Below, piece by piece: positions 37,128 through 46,024 of a stretch of 59,517 nucleotides of DNA. The position numbers were made by a program, and so were the translations under genes. This DNA is from JBCBJZ01 sp038522635 (GTDB lineage Bacteria > Pseudomonadota > Alphaproteobacteria > Rhizobiales > Hyphomicrobiaceae). The stretch lies in NCBI GenBank assembly GCA_038522635.1, contig JBCBJZ010000003.1:1-59517 (forward strand), in the 5' to 3' direction. The stretch's first letter is position 1. The number at the start of each line of letters is the position of its first letter. The notes beneath the pieces are model-generated. The model did not search any database. It was not told the DNA's origin and saw only the letters and a list, made by a program, of their open reading frames with translations.

Positions 37128-39692
37128 ATGCACGTGGCGCTTGCCAATACGATCGGCGCAGGGCTGACCTTGATGGCCTCGGGCTTCGGCTGCACGGTGC
37201 CGCCACGGGCGCCGCGGGCAGGCTTCACGCTGCTCGATTATCTCGCGCGCCAACGGGGCGATGCGATGCGCGCCCTCGTACAACCGCTGGTCGCCGACCT
37301 GTGGCACGATGTAAAGCGCACCAAGCTCCCGCGCCCGGAGGTCAAGCGCCATCTGGAACGCCTGCCCGAGTTGATCGACGATTATCGGCCGAATCCCAGC
37401 CTGATCGTCGGGTTGCTCGCCGAAGCGGGCGCCGCGCAGCAGAGGCAAGGCGCTGACGTTGACCGTGCCGCGCGGCGGCTCGCGGCGAAGATCGTGACCA
37501 ACGCGCGCGCGGAGCAGGCCTTCAAGGCGCGTGATCTTTCCGAGCAATTGAGCTTCTTTTTCCTGGAACGCCTGTTCGCAAAGCTGTTGTTGCACCGCGC
37601 ATTCTACGGCGAGATCCTGCCGGCGTTGGAGCAGTACTTCGCTCACGAGCTATGGCTCAAGCCGTTGCAACAAACGCAGTTGGCGCCAACGCAAGCGCCG
37701 GCAGCGCTCGAAGCGCCTGCAGCACCTGTGACGCCGGATATCATGATCGCGGCTAAATCGGAGCCCCCAGCCGAACCAGAGCCCTCAGCGAACCCAGCGG
37801 TCTTCGCAGGCCCGGCAAACTTGCGAGACGAACGTGGCCCGGTGGACGCCCTTGAGGCCGTCGTTCCCCCGCCGCTGCCTTGGGTTGAAGCCGAGCCTGA
37901 GCCAGCCCTCGCGCCCGAGCCAGCCCTCGCGCCCGAGCCAGCCCTCACGACTGAGCCAGCCACCGCGCCTGAGCTGGCCGCCGCGCCAGAAGGTTGGTCT
38001 TCGCCCGACACCGTGGCGACGCAACGCCAGAGCGCGCCGCCGCCGTTGCCGGGTTCCCATGACGACCTTGGTCCGCCACCGATCCTTTCGGTCGACGCTA
38101 TCGACGTCGTCTCATTCGCGACGCCGCACGCGGCGGATGAGGATGCGCCGGTCGCGGCCCTTGAGCCGAGCGTTGACCAGGCGGGCGCATGGTCGTCAGC
38201 CGCCGCATCGCCGGACGTCTCAGACACCCCTGTCGAAGAACCGCACGATGATGCGAGGACAGGCCAGACCAACCGCACCATCGCGAGGCTTGCCAAAGAA
38301 ACCTCGGCCCCCGTCCCCCTGCTGCGCGCGATCGCTCAGGCCCTTGCCATGCGCGGCCTCATCGCGCGACCGGTGGATCGCTGCTTGCGTGATGCCGCCC
38401 AGGCCTACGCCGATGTGGTTCGTGCTCTGAGCCACGCCGATGTTGCCGATGCAGCGGTCGCCGAGTTACGAGCCTACGCGGGGACAGCGCTCGCTGACGG
38501 GGAATTCTCCAACGCCGATCAGGCCTTGGCCGATGCTGAAGACATCGACATCAAGGCCGCGCGCCAACCCGAAGGTGATGTGGCCCGCCATCTGCGCTGT
38601 GCTGCGCAAACGCGCGCGCTTCGCGGCAGCATCGAAGACCTGCGCTTCGCCTTTCGCCGCGCAGCCCGACACTTCGCGACCGCCGCGCGCTGTTTGCCGC
38701 ATCGTGACCGCGCCGCCCGCCGTGCGCTGATCATCCGCCAGGCCAGCGCGTTGATCGAACAGACGACCGCGCTCGATGATAGCGAAGCGCTGAGCGACGC
38801 CTTACGCGCCTACGCCGAGGCGCTGCAACTTGCCGATCCTGACGAGGACACGCACGCGTGGATCGGGCTGCACGAGGCGGTCGCCAACACCTTGCATCTG
38901 TTGGGGACCCGCAAGCGCGACCTCAGCGCAACCCGTGCGGCTCTGGAGCACTACCGTTGTGCGAGCCAGGGCCATTCGCGGCTGCGAGCCATCGATGACT
39001 GGCTCGGCGTGCAACTCACCATGGCGCGCCTGCACGAAGACTTGGCGGACGCCACCGCCGAACGTGATGCTGATGCGGCCGACAGGGACCTTTTGGACGC
39101 CGCGCAATGCTATCAGACGGTGCTGGGCATGGTGAGCCGCGACCGTGACCCTGAAACGTGGGCCCTGGCGCATGTTTCGGCAGGGCGGCTACTGGCCATC
39201 GTCGGGCGGCGCCATAGCGACATCGATACGCTCAGCGATGCGGCGCGCCTGCTTCAGGTGGGCCTTGCCGCGCAGAGCCCGAGCGCAGAACCGGTGGCCT
39301 GGGCGCAAGCCCAACGGCTGCACGGCGAAACGCTGATCGACCTTGGTGAAGCGCGGGCGACCGCCTCCACCCTGACGAGCGCTGTTCAGGCGTTGCGTGA
39401 AGCCCGCAAGGTGCTGCCCGCCGCGGGCCTAACCGCGGAGCGCTCGGAAATCGATATCGCCCTGTCGCGGGCTTTCCACGCCCAAGCGCATTTGCTCAAC
39501 GATGCGGAATTGCTGAGCGAGGCGGCGCGTTGGCGGATGGCGGCGCTCGATGGGCTTGAAAGCATCGGCGATGATGAGGCGGCGGAAGCCGTGCGCGACG
39601 ACTTACATCTGCTTTACGATGAACTGACGCGCATGGTGGGCGAAGACACGTCCGCAAAATCGCCGCACGAGATCGCTCAAACAGCAACCTGA
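37128..39692 (+). CDS. Uncharacterised 854-residue protein: helical N-domain, Pro/Ala/Glu-rich linker, TPR-like C-terminus
   Basis: I do not recognise the whole protein. Residues 1-175 are mostly helical and basic (FTLLDYLARQRGDAMRALVQ, AFKARDLSEQLSFFFLERLF). Residues about 180-390 are a Pro/Ala/Glu linker with an 18-base repeat giving EPALAP units and two PPPLP motifs. From about 430 on, helical repeats of roughly 45-50 residues appear (AWIGLHEAVANTLHLLGTRK, TWALAHVSAGRLLAIVGRRH, AWAQAQRLHGETLIDLGEAR), the pattern of bacterial TPR proteins with W-A-x-A-Q-x-x-L-G. No signal peptide or clear membrane helix. A ParA-like gene follows 207 bases downstream. Confidence 0.85.
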   Translation: MHVALANTIGAGLTLMASGFGCTVPPRAPRAGFTLLDYLARQRGDAMRALVQPLVADLWHDVKRTKLPRPEVKRHLERLPELIDDYRPNPSLIVGLLAEAGAAQQRQGADVDRAARRLAAKIVTNARAEQAFKARDLSEQLSFFFLERLFAKLLLHRAFYGEILPALEQYFAHELWLKPLQQTQLAPTQAPAALEAPAAPVTPDIMIAAKSEPPAEPEPSANPAVFAGPANLRDERGPVDALEAVVPPPLPWVEAEPEPALAPEPALAPEPALTTEPATAPELAAAPEGWSSPDTVATQRQSAPPPLPGSHDDLGPPPILSVDAIDVVSFATPHAADEDAPVAALEPSVDQAGAWSSAAASPDVSDTPVEEPHDDARTGQTNRTIARLAKETSAPVPLLRAIAQALAMRGLIARPVDRCLRDAAQAYADVVRALSHADVADAAVAELRAYAGTALADGEFSNADQALADAEDIDIKAARQPEGDVARHLRCAAQTRALRGSIEDLRFAFRRAARHFATAARCLPHRDRAARRALIIRQASALIEQTTALDDSEALSDALRAYAEALQLADPDEDTHAWIGLHEAVANTLHLLGTRKRDLSATRAALEHYRCASQGHSRLRAIDDWLGVQLTMARLHEDLADATAERDADAADRDLLDAAQCYQTVLGMVSRDRDPETWALAHVSAGRLLAIVGRRHSDIDTLSDAARLLQVGLAAQSPSAEPVAWAQAQRLHGETLIDLGEARATASTLTSAVQALREARKVLPAAGLTAERSEIDIALSRAFHAQAHLLNDAELLSEAARWRMAALDGLESIGDDEAAEAVRDDLHLLYDELTRMVGEDTSAKSPHEIAQTAT
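37899..37970. repeat. 18-bp tandem repeat in the linker of the 854-residue protein
   Basis: Four units, the first two identical (GAGCCAGCCCTCGCGCCC) and the next two diverged, encode EPALAP, EPALAP, EPALTT and EPATAP in frame. Confidence 0.9.
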
Positions 39693-39899
39693 CGCTTGCG
39701 CCTGCGGCAGATCATTGAGTCCCCTGCACAAGGCCACGGATGCGGAACCTCAGCATCTGGGCGGACCATGCGAAACAGGGTATAGTTCGTTGGCGGACAA
39801 CCCTTTGACCTGTCGCATCAGCGGGCGCGCACCTCAGCGCGGCCGCGCGAACGTGATGCGGTCGCAGCATGCCATGCTTCACACCAAGGCCACTCCACC

Positions 39900-40778
39900 A
39901 TGGGCACCACCATCGCTGTCATGAACACCAAGGGCGGTGTCGGGAAATCGACGCTGGTCATGGCGCTTGCCGAAACGTTGTCGGCGTACCACGGAAAGAA
40001 CGTGCTGGTGATCGATTCAGACAGCCAGGCGAGCGTCAGTTCGATGTTCATGACGTCGAGCAATCTGCACAAACTGCAGAGCAGCGGGCTCACCATCGTG
40101 GATTACCTCGTCGCATCGGTGTTGAACGACACGGAGGTCGAGTGGCCGGGCTTCGTGATCGGCGGTGTCTCCGATGTGGATGATGCGAAGTCGGTCTACG
40201 TACTCCCCTCGGACATGCAGCTCACGTTGCTTGAGCGCGAAGTCTCCAAGGAGAGCCTGCATACGCGATTGCGCAAATCTATCGCAGGGCTGCTGCGCCA
40301 AACGCAGGACGTGTTCGACATCGTGCTGATCGACTGCCCGCCGGGGCTGTCGGTGCTGACGGAGTGCTGGCTGCGCGAGTCCGTCTGGCACATTTCGCCC
40401 ACCAAAGCGGACTACGTCTCTTCGTGTGGGCTTGAGGTGTTCCGTCGCTTCAAGTCGCTGAACCCAGAAATGGGCTTCGCGCAGAACCTTGGCGTGCTCG
40501 TCAACATGTTGGACGCTGGCGCGGTCGCGGATGCGGACTACCTGCAGTGGATCGCCTCTAACGAGGACAACCGCTGTTTTTCGGTCACGATCCCGCGATC
40601 AACGACGATGCAGCACGCGGCCCATTATCGGCCGGGCGAACGCTCGTACATGGCGAAATATCCAGGGGATGCGGGTCTGGCCATCCGCAAATTCGCCGCT
40701 GAGGTGCTCGAGCGCCTGGCCGCTGCACCCATCGTCAGGGCCGAAACCCCACCACCCATCGTCAGCGCGTCTGCGTAA
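39900..40778 (+). CDS. ParA-family ATPase (orphan)
   Basis: The product has 292 residues. The deviant Walker A is NTKGGVGKSTLVMALAE (residues about 9-25), Walker A' is VLVIDSDSQASVS, and Walker B is FDIVLIDCPPGLSVLTE. These are the marks of ParA/MinD/Soj-type ATPases that position cargo or chromosomes. No ParB-like partner, replication gene or parS-like site was noticed nearby, so a plasmid-partition role is unlikely. The tail VRAETPPPIVSASA is Pro-rich. It may work with the TPR-like protein just upstream, but this rests only on proximity. Confidence 0.88.
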   Translation: MGTTIAVMNTKGGVGKSTLVMALAETLSAYHGKNVLVIDSDSQASVSSMFMTSSNLHKLQSSGLTIVDYLVASVLNDTEVEWPGFVIGGVSDVDDAKSVYVLPSDMQLTLLEREVSKESLHTRLRKSIAGLLRQTQDVFDIVLIDCPPGLSVLTECWLRESVWHISPTKADYVSSCGLEVFRRFKSLNPEMGFAQNLGVLVNMLDAGAVADADYLQWIASNEDNRCFSVTIPRSTTMQHAAHYRPGERSYMAKYPGDAGLAIRKFAAEVLERLAAAPIVRAETPPPIVSASA

Positions 40779-41192
40779 AATGTAGCGCTGGGTTACGCGC
40801 CACAGCGCTATGGTCCACGCCGAGACATGAACCAGCAGACATTCGTCAAAAGCGGATCGTCGAACTTTGGAGCGGGCGATGAGATTCGAACTCACGACCC
40901 TCACGTTGGCAACGTGATGCTCTACCCCTGAGCTACGCCCGCATCCATGGCCATTGGCCGTTCGAGCGCGTGATATGACGGAAGAACGCGACTTTGGCAA
41001 GCCGTTTTGCACGCCGCCCACCGCTCGCGCCCAACACACCAGTTTCCACTTGCAGGCGCCCCGCAGCCCGTGCCACCGCAACGCCATGCAGCCGGCCGCC
41101 TATGGATGCTCTGCTGGGGATGCTCCGCTGCGGCGGCCAGCGTTCGTCCGGTTCAGCCCTTTCTTTTTGACAACCCCTTCGAGCGCCTTGCC
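40779..41192. other. Intergenic region around tRNA-Gly
   Basis: Apart from the minus-strand tRNA-Gly, these 414 bases hold no gene I can support. The ProX-like frame is open back to 41007, but those residues do not belong to the family. Confidence 0.5.
40868..40942 (-). tRNA. tRNA-Gly (GCC)
   Basis: The minus strand reads GCGGGCGTAGCTCAGGGGTA from 40942, then an anticodon arm CACGTTGCCAACGTG with GCC in the loop, the T-arm GTGAGTTCGAATCTCAT and the acceptor CGCCCGC followed by T and an encoded CCA (40868-40870). All four arms pair. Flanking DNA holds no integrase or repeated tRNA end. Confidence 0.96.
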
Positions 41193-41711
41193 ATGTCCGC
41201 CACGCCAGCCAAGCCCGCCACACGCCACGATCTGATGCAGCGCCTCGAAGCGCTCGCCATAACGACCTCGACGCTTGATCACGCGCCTGTGTTCACGGTC
41301 GCTGAATCCCACGGCCTTGAGGCTCAGCTTGAAGGTGCGCACACCAAGAACCTCTTCTTGAAGTGCAAGAAGGGGCAGCTCTATCTGGTGGTCGCGAAAA
41401 ACGACACGCAGATTGACCTCAAATCGCTGCACAAGGTGCTCGGTTCAGGGCGGCTGAGTTTCGGGAAGCCTGAGCTGCTGATGGAGGTGCTTGGCGTCAT
41501 TCCCGGTTCCGTCACGCCGTTCGCGTTGGTGAACGACAAGACGCAACGGGTCAGTGTGTTTCTCGACGCCCGCATGATGGCGCTCGATCCGCTCAACTTT
41601 CATCCGCTCCAGAATGATGCGACCACCACGATCGCGCGCGATGACCTCATCACCTTCATCGAAGCCTGCGGCCATGCGCCAACCATCCTGGACGTCGGCG
41701 AAGCGCCCTGA
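41193..41711 (+). CDS. proX: Prolyl-tRNA editing (YbaK/ProX-like) deacylase
   Basis: The product has 172 residues of the YbaK/aminoacyl-tRNA-deacylase fold. These proteins hydrolyse mischarged tRNAs, typically Ala-tRNA(Pro) for ProX. The motif GAHTKNLFLKCKKGQLYLVV carries the conserved catalytic-site lysine, and GSVTPFALVNDKTQRVSVFL and NFHPLQNDATTTIARDDL are typical of the alphaproteobacterial ProX branch. ATG 41193 gives the usual family length; the Shine-Dalgarno match is weak. Confidence 0.92.
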   Translation: MSATPAKPATRHDLMQRLEALAITTSTLDHAPVFTVAESHGLEAQLEGAHTKNLFLKCKKGQLYLVVAKNDTQIDLKSLHKVLGSGRLSFGKPELLMEVLGVIPGSVTPFALVNDKTQRVSVFLDARMMALDPLNFHPLQNDATTTIARDDLITFIEACGHAPTILDVGEAP

Positions 41712-41920
41712 GGGATCCCGCCCCGCCAGCGGAACGCCTGGCTGCTTGCATCATCGCCGGCAACACCGGTTCCGTTCTCAAGCCCGCTTTGTTAAGCAGG
41801 GCCAACACTGAGCTGATCGAGCGCGCGACCTTGGTCTGGCACACCTGACACTTGTGCCGTGGAAACCTATGCCGCTTGCCTCCATCACGCTCAAGACGCC
41901 CCCCACCTGCAGGAGACCGC

Positions 41921-42844
41921 ATGGACATCCTTCCCACCAAACCCGAGGCTGCCGGCGCGAGCGCTGGAGCCGGCGCGCTCATCAAGGACGGGTCTGACCA
42001 GGGTTTCATAAGCGACGTCATCGAAGCCTCAAAAGAAGCGCTCGTCCTGGTGGACTTCTGGGCGCCCTGGTGCGGCCCGTGCAAACAGCTCACACCCGTC
42101 CTGGAGAAGGCCGTTCAGGCGTCGGGCGGGGCTGTGAGTCTCGTCAAAATCGACATCGACCAACACCCGATGATCGCGGGGCAGTTGCGCGTGCAGTCGA
42201 TCCCGATGGTGTACGCCTTCAAGGACGGGCGACCGGTGGACGGCATGATGGGCGCGCAAAGCGAATCGCAAGTGCAGGCTTTCATTGCCAAATGGGCCGA
42301 TGCGGTCCCGGGCGACGTTGACTTGAACGCCGCCATCGAGACGGCAAACGAGGTGATTGAAAGCGGCGATCTGGAAGGCGCGATCGACATTTATCAGGCC
42401 ATTTTGGAAGAGGATCCTGCCTTCCTGCCCGCGCTTGCGGGGTTGGCGCGCACCCATCTGAAGCTGGGCAACGCCGATGCGGCGGAGCAGGTCCTGGCGA
42501 TGGTGCCGGCGGATAAGGCGAACGATGCGGAGATCGCCAGCGTCCGGGCAAGCCTTGAATTGGCCGCGCAAGGCGGCGGCGATGGTGACCTGCAGGACCT
42601 GCGCGCGAAAGTGGCCAACGATCCAGATGACCATGCCGCCCGTTATGAATTGGCAAGCGCGCTTGCCGCCGCTGAGCAGCGTGGCCCCGCGATCGATGCG
42701 TTGATGGAGATCATCGTCCGTGACCGGGAATGGAATGATGGTGCCGCCCGCGCCCAGCTCTTGAAGTTCTTCGAAGCCTGGGGCTTCGCCGATAAAGACG
42801 TGATTGCCGGCCGCAAGAAGCTGTCTTCGGTGTTGTTCTCTTAG
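41921..42844 (+). CDS. Thioredoxin with TPR extension (CnoX-like chaperedoxin)
   Basis: The product has 307 residues. A thioredoxin domain (about 25-130) contains the redox motif C51-G-P-C54 in VDFWAPWCGPCKQ and the cis-proline VQSIPMVYAF. Residues 145-300 are TPR-like (AIDIYQAILEEDPAFLPALA, AARYELASALAAAEQRGPAI). This is the CnoX/YbbN layout: a holdase that protects oxidation-prone proteins; here the full CxxC means redox activity is likely as well. AGGAGA precedes ATG 41921. It is followed by repeat B2, its TAG stop being the repeat edge, and then the Lon-domain gene, an order common in Rhizobiales. Confidence 0.93.
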   Translation: MDILPTKPEAAGASAGAGALIKDGSDQGFISDVIEASKEALVLVDFWAPWCGPCKQLTPVLEKAVQASGGAVSLVKIDIDQHPMIAGQLRVQSIPMVYAFKDGRPVDGMMGAQSESQVQAFIAKWADAVPGDVDLNAAIETANEVIESGDLEGAIDIYQAILEEDPAFLPALAGLARTHLKLGNADAAEQVLAMVPADKANDAEIASVRASLELAAQGGGDGDLQDLRAKVANDPDDHAARYELASALAAAEQRGPAIDALMEIIVRDREWNDGAARAQLLKFFEAWGFADKDVIAGRKKLSSVLFS

Positions 42845-42869
42845 AGTCGGTTCGGTTCAGCTTGAAGCA
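42842..42869. repeat. Intergenic palindromic repeat, family B (partial copy B2)
   Basis: TAGAGTCGGTTCGGTTCAGC, then TTGAAGCA, starting in the thioredoxin stop codon. It matches the minus-strand reading of the right half of B1 (TAGAGTCGGTTCGCTTCAGC) with one change in the shared part. Confidence 0.8.
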
Positions 42870-43097
42870 GTGATCTTGTTTGTGGAGATCACCGTGCCGC
42901 TGTAAGGGACACGCATGGTCCATCGGCGTCACCGACGCACGCTGAAACTCTATCGCGGCCTTGCGCGGCCAAGCGCGCTGCACGAAACGAGCCGTTCTGA
43001 CCAGACGAGACGCTCTAGCAACACGATCGGACGTGTGGCCAAACGACCCAATCGCGCACCCCGCGTCGATCACACCTCGCAGCCGGAAGGATACCCC

Positions 43098-43841
43098 GTG
43101 AAGCCCACCGAACGGTACCGCAGTCCTTCCGACCTGCCGACGACGATCCCGGTCTTCCCCTTGCGCGGCGCGATCGTGCTGCCGCGCGCGGTTCTGCCGC
43201 TTAACATCTTCGAACCTCGTTACCTCGCGATGTTGGATCACGTCATCTCTGGCGATCGCCTGCTCGGGATCATCCAACCCGATGACCAGCCAGCACCGGT
43301 CTATCGACCGCCTTCCAACGATGATGCGGACGCAGATGACCACGAGCGCGCGGCATCATCGGACTCACCGGAAGGCAAAGAAACCGCGTTGCATCCCGTT
43401 GGCTGCGTTGGTCGCGTGACGTCATTCCAGGAACTTGACGATGGCCGTTTGGTGATCTCGCTGACCGGCATCTCACGCTTCCGGGTGCGCGAAGAGTGCG
43501 AAACCAACCACGCTTTCCGCGTTTGCGACGTGGACTTCAGCGCCTACGCCCATGATCTCGAGCCGGGCCTGGGCGAACGGCAGGTGGACCGCGAACAGCT
43601 CTTGAGCGTGCTGCGCAATTATTTGGAATCGCGCGCGCTCAACGCCGATTGGCGCATGATCACCCGCTCGGGCAGCGAGTTTCTGGTGAACTCGCTTTCC
43701 GTGGTTAGCCCCTACGGACCGGCGGAAAAGCAGGCGCTGCTCGAAGCCTGCGACCTGAAGACCCGCGCCGAAGTGCTGATCGCGCTTGCTGAGATGGATC
43801 TCGCGGGCGGGGACGATGGCACCGGCTCGACGCTGCAGTGA
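43098..43841 (+). CDS. Lon substrate-binding (LAN) domain protein
   Basis: The product has 247 residues and begins like the N-terminal domain of Lon: TTIPVFPLRGAIVLPRAVLP, LNIFEPRYLAMLDHVI, GCVGRVTSFQELDDGRLVIS and GISRFRVREE. There is no AAA+ or protease part. Such stand-alone LON-domain proteins are widespread, with unsettled function (perhaps substrate recognition or regulation of Lon). An acidic insert (NDDADADDHERAASSDSPEG) sits near residue 75. GTG 43098 follows GGAAGGA; the open frame starts at 42915. Confidence 0.93.
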   Translation: MKPTERYRSPSDLPTTIPVFPLRGAIVLPRAVLPLNIFEPRYLAMLDHVISGDRLLGIIQPDDQPAPVYRPPSNDDADADDHERAASSDSPEGKETALHPVGCVGRVTSFQELDDGRLVISLTGISRFRVREECETNHAFRVCDVDFSAYAHDLEPGLGERQVDREQLLSVLRNYLESRALNADWRMITRSGSEFLVNSLSVVSPYGPAEKQALLEACDLKTRAEVLIALAEMDLAGGDDGTGSTLQ

Positions 43842-43853
43842 GGGAGCCACCAC

Positions 43854-44105
43854 ATGGCAAACAATACGCAGGACGCAACACACCACGACGCAACGGCCGT
43901 GGCCGGCGATGTCGACCCCAAGCTGCTTGAAATCCTGGTTTGCCCGTTGACGAAAACAACTTTGCGCTACGACCGTGAGGCACAAGAACTCGTCAGCGAT
44001 GCCGCCGGTCTTGCGTTCCCGATCCGCGATGGCATCCCGATCATGTTGATCGACGAGGCGCGGCCGCTAGATCATCGGGCGATTGATCGGGATCACCACA
44101 GGTGA
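43854..44105 (+). CDS. UPF0434/Trm112-like zinc-ribbon protein with a repeat-encoded C-terminus
   Basis: The product has 83 residues. The core DPKLLEILVCPLTKTTLRYD ... AFPIRDGIPIMLIDEARPL is the UPF0434 (YcaR) family, related to Trm112, the activator of methyltransferases. Only one of the usual metal-binding cysteines is clear (VCPLT). It begins 12 bases after the Lon-domain gene with GGGAG upstream, so the two are cotranscribed. The family normally ends near RPL; here the next 14 residues (DHRAIDRDHHR and flanks) are translated from repeat A4, which supplies the TGA stop. Confidence 0.92.
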   Translation: MANNTQDATHHDATAVAGDVDPKLLEILVCPLTKTTLRYDREAQELVSDAAGLAFPIRDGIPIMLIDEARPLDHRAIDRDHHR

Positions 44106-44130
44106 GCCCGAAATCGCCCAAAGATGATCC
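44068..44130. repeat. Intergenic palindromic repeat, family A (copy A4, partly coding)
   Basis: TAGATCATCGGGCGATTGAT, then CGGGATCACCACAGGTGAGCCCGAAATCGCCCAAAGATGATCC in blocks shared with A5. The TAG at its edge is out of frame with the UPF0434 gene, which reads 38 bases into the repeat. Joined to C4 by a short AT-rich linker. Confidence 0.85.
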
Positions 44131-44142
44131 ATTCTTAAATTG

Positions 44143-44216
44143 CAGAGCAACTTTGGGCGCAAAGGCAAGGCGTGCGTGTTTGAGCTGGTGATCCGTACTT
44201 TGCGCCCGTTGCTCTG
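44143..44216. repeat. Intergenic palindromic repeat, family C (full copy C4)
   Basis: CAGAGCAACTTTGGGCGCAA opens and TTTGCGCCCGTTGCTCTG closes; the arms pair. In between, GGCAAGGCGTGCGTGTTTGA is shared with C1 and nearly with C5. Confidence 0.88.
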
Positions 44217-44587
44217 GGCTAGATTTTCGCTCAGCGCGTCTACGGGTCATAGAAAGCGCCGCGTGCGGCCTTACCGGTCAGTCTGACTTGACGTTGCTCA
44301 TGAGCCGCTAGTCGCCATCCATTTTCAACTTTAGCGAAAATTAACTTTCTTCAAACGGCTGCAATCCCCGGTTGAGCGAATTCCGCCTCGCCGTTCCATC
44401 AAAATTGAACAAAGCTTTTCAACGCATTAGCGATAGCGCCGCGCCGCGTACCCCAAGCAGATCGTTAACCAAAGGTTACGCTCAGTGTTGCGCACTGTGG
44501 CCATCTTGCTTGTGATCACGATTGCGCTATGGCACCCACAAATCGTATCGCGTCTTTGTTTAACCATAGTTTGGAGTTGAGGGTTTC
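44217..44587. other. Upstream region of the SoxC/SorA-like gene
   Basis: About 370 bases that are AT-richer than the rest of the window, most of all 44320-44420 (AATTAACTTTCTTCAAACGG, CAAAATTGAACAAAGC) and 44540-44580. This is likely the promoter region of the next gene. No single -35/-10 pair is convincing, and I see no gene here. Confidence 0.4.
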
Positions 44588-46024
44588 ATGTCACGTAAGC
44601 GTTCGCCGGCCCAAGATGAAGCGATTGTTGAAAAAACTGGCGAAGACAGCCCTGCGCCAAACCGCCGCAAATTTCTTCTCTCCGCCGCCGCAATTGGCGC
44701 CGGGACTGCGGCCGCAACCACCGAGGCTGTAGCTAACGCGACACGCGGTTCCTGGGTCGAAGATGACACACCCCTGAAACGCCGTCGCGGCACGGACGGT
44801 CGGTATAGCGATTATTTCGATAAGCGCCTCGACCGCCTGACCGACATGGGCAAAAAGTCCCAAGGCGCCAAATGGTGGGAGTTCGACACCTACATCACGC
44901 CGACGGAGTCGTTCTTCATCCGCAACGAGGCCCCGCATGTGCCGCGCGCCCGGTGCGACAGCCGCGTGCACCCTGATCACTGGAAGTTGAAGATCGAGGG
45001 CAACGCGGTCTCTCGCGAATTGACGCTGACCTACAACGACCTGCTGAAACTGCCGTCGCGTACAATCGTGGCGACGCTCGAGTGCGCGGGCAATGCGCGC
45101 ACGCTGTTTTGGGAGCAGGACACCTACAAGACCGGCAAGAACACGGCGAAGAAGCAAGTCGGCGGCAACAGCTGGGGTCTTGGCGGGATCGGTCAGGCGG
45201 AGTGGACCTACGTGCCGCTCAGCGTGATCATGGACATGGTCGGCGTCAAAAAGAACGCCAAGCAGGCCCTGTTCTGGTCGGGCATCGACAAGGACCCCAA
45301 GAGTAAGGGGCCAAGCTACACCGGACGCGGCCACCCGATGGACGACATCTTTGCGCGGCCTGACGACATCGGGCTTGCGTTCAAAATGAATGGGTCTGAC
45401 CTTGGCGCTGACCACGGCGCGCCCGTGCGCATGATCGTACCCGGGTGGTGCGGTGCAGCATCCATCAAGTGGCTGACGAAGCTCAAGTTCGCCGATCACA
45501 ACTTCTGGGCGGTGTTGAACTCGCGCAAGCACGTGTTCAAGGGCCCGATGTACGCACCGCCGACGCCTGAGCCGGGCGACGAATTCCTCTACGTCCGCCC
45601 CGATGAGATCCACGGCCCGGCCGCCGCCTGGTTGAAGCCGAAATCGCTGCTGACGCTGCCGATCGTGATCGAGCAGGACTACAAGCGGCCGCGTGATTAC
45701 CCGCTTAAGCGCGGGGAGTTGCCGACCGTCGCAGCCGGCCTGCAGACCATGAAGGGCTTCGCCTGGGGGCCGGAGTACGGCATCCATAAGGTCGAGTACC
45801 GCATCGATGGTGGCGCCTGGCGCGAGGCGCGGATCGTTCCGCCGAACTTGGGCAAATACACCTGGGTCCGCTTTGAATTCCCATGGGAAGCGGTCCGTGG
45901 TCAGCACGTCATCGAGACGCGCGCCACCGACAATGGTGGTCAGGTCCAGCCGCAGACCGTGCCTTACAACACCGGCGGTTTCGACTTTTGGGCCGTGCCT
46001 CGCTTCGACGTGAAGGTGGTCTAG
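44588..46024 (+). CDS. Tat-exported molybdopterin oxidoreductase, sulfite oxidase family (SoxC/SorA-like)
   Basis: The product has 478 residues. A twin-arginine signal is clear (R26-R27 in NRRKFLLSAAAIGAGT). The Mo-binding domain has the single cysteine ligand C166 in ATLECAGNARTLF, and the C-terminal dimerisation domain is present (VEYRIDGGAWREARIVP, WEAVRGQHVIETRATDNGGQ). Family members oxidise sulfite (SorA) or are the sulfane dehydrogenase subunit SoxC of the Sox complex. HPDHWKLKIEGNAVSRELTL is typical. No SoxD, SorB cytochrome or other sox gene is adjacent. The TAG stop is the edge of repeat A5. Confidence 0.9.
   Translation: MSRKRSPAQDEAIVEKTGEDSPAPNRRKFLLSAAAIGAGTAAATTEAVANATRGSWVEDDTPLKRRRGTDGRYSDYFDKRLDRLTDMGKKSQGAKWWEFDTYITPTESFFIRNEAPHVPRARCDSRVHPDHWKLKIEGNAVSRELTLTYNDLLKLPSRTIVATLECAGNARTLFWEQDTYKTGKNTAKKQVGGNSWGLGGIGQAEWTYVPLSVIMDMVGVKKNAKQALFWSGIDKDPKSKGPSYTGRGHPMDDIFARPDDIGLAFKMNGSDLGADHGAPVRMIVPGWCGAASIKWLTKLKFADHNFWAVLNSRKHVFKGPMYAPPTPEPGDEFLYVRPDEIHGPAAAWLKPKSLLTLPIVIEQDYKRPRDYPLKRGELPTVAAGLQTMKGFAWGPEYGIHKVEYRIDGGAWREARIVPPNLGKYTWVRFEFPWEAVRGQHVIETRATDNGGQVQPQTVPYNTGGFDFWAVPRFDVKVV

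Noticed and set aside
39900..40778. ParA-like gene as evidence for a plasmid or the chromosomal parAB locus
   Set aside because: No parB, replication gene or parS-like palindrome nearby; neighbours are chromosomal housekeeping genes.
40868..40942. tRNA-Gly as an integration (att) site
   Set aside because: No duplicated tRNA 3' end, integrase gene or phage-like genes were seen on either side.
44591..45907. 438-residue minus-strand frame opposite the SoxC-like gene
   Set aside because: Shadow frame; the plus strand has a Tat signal and the molybdenum ligand.
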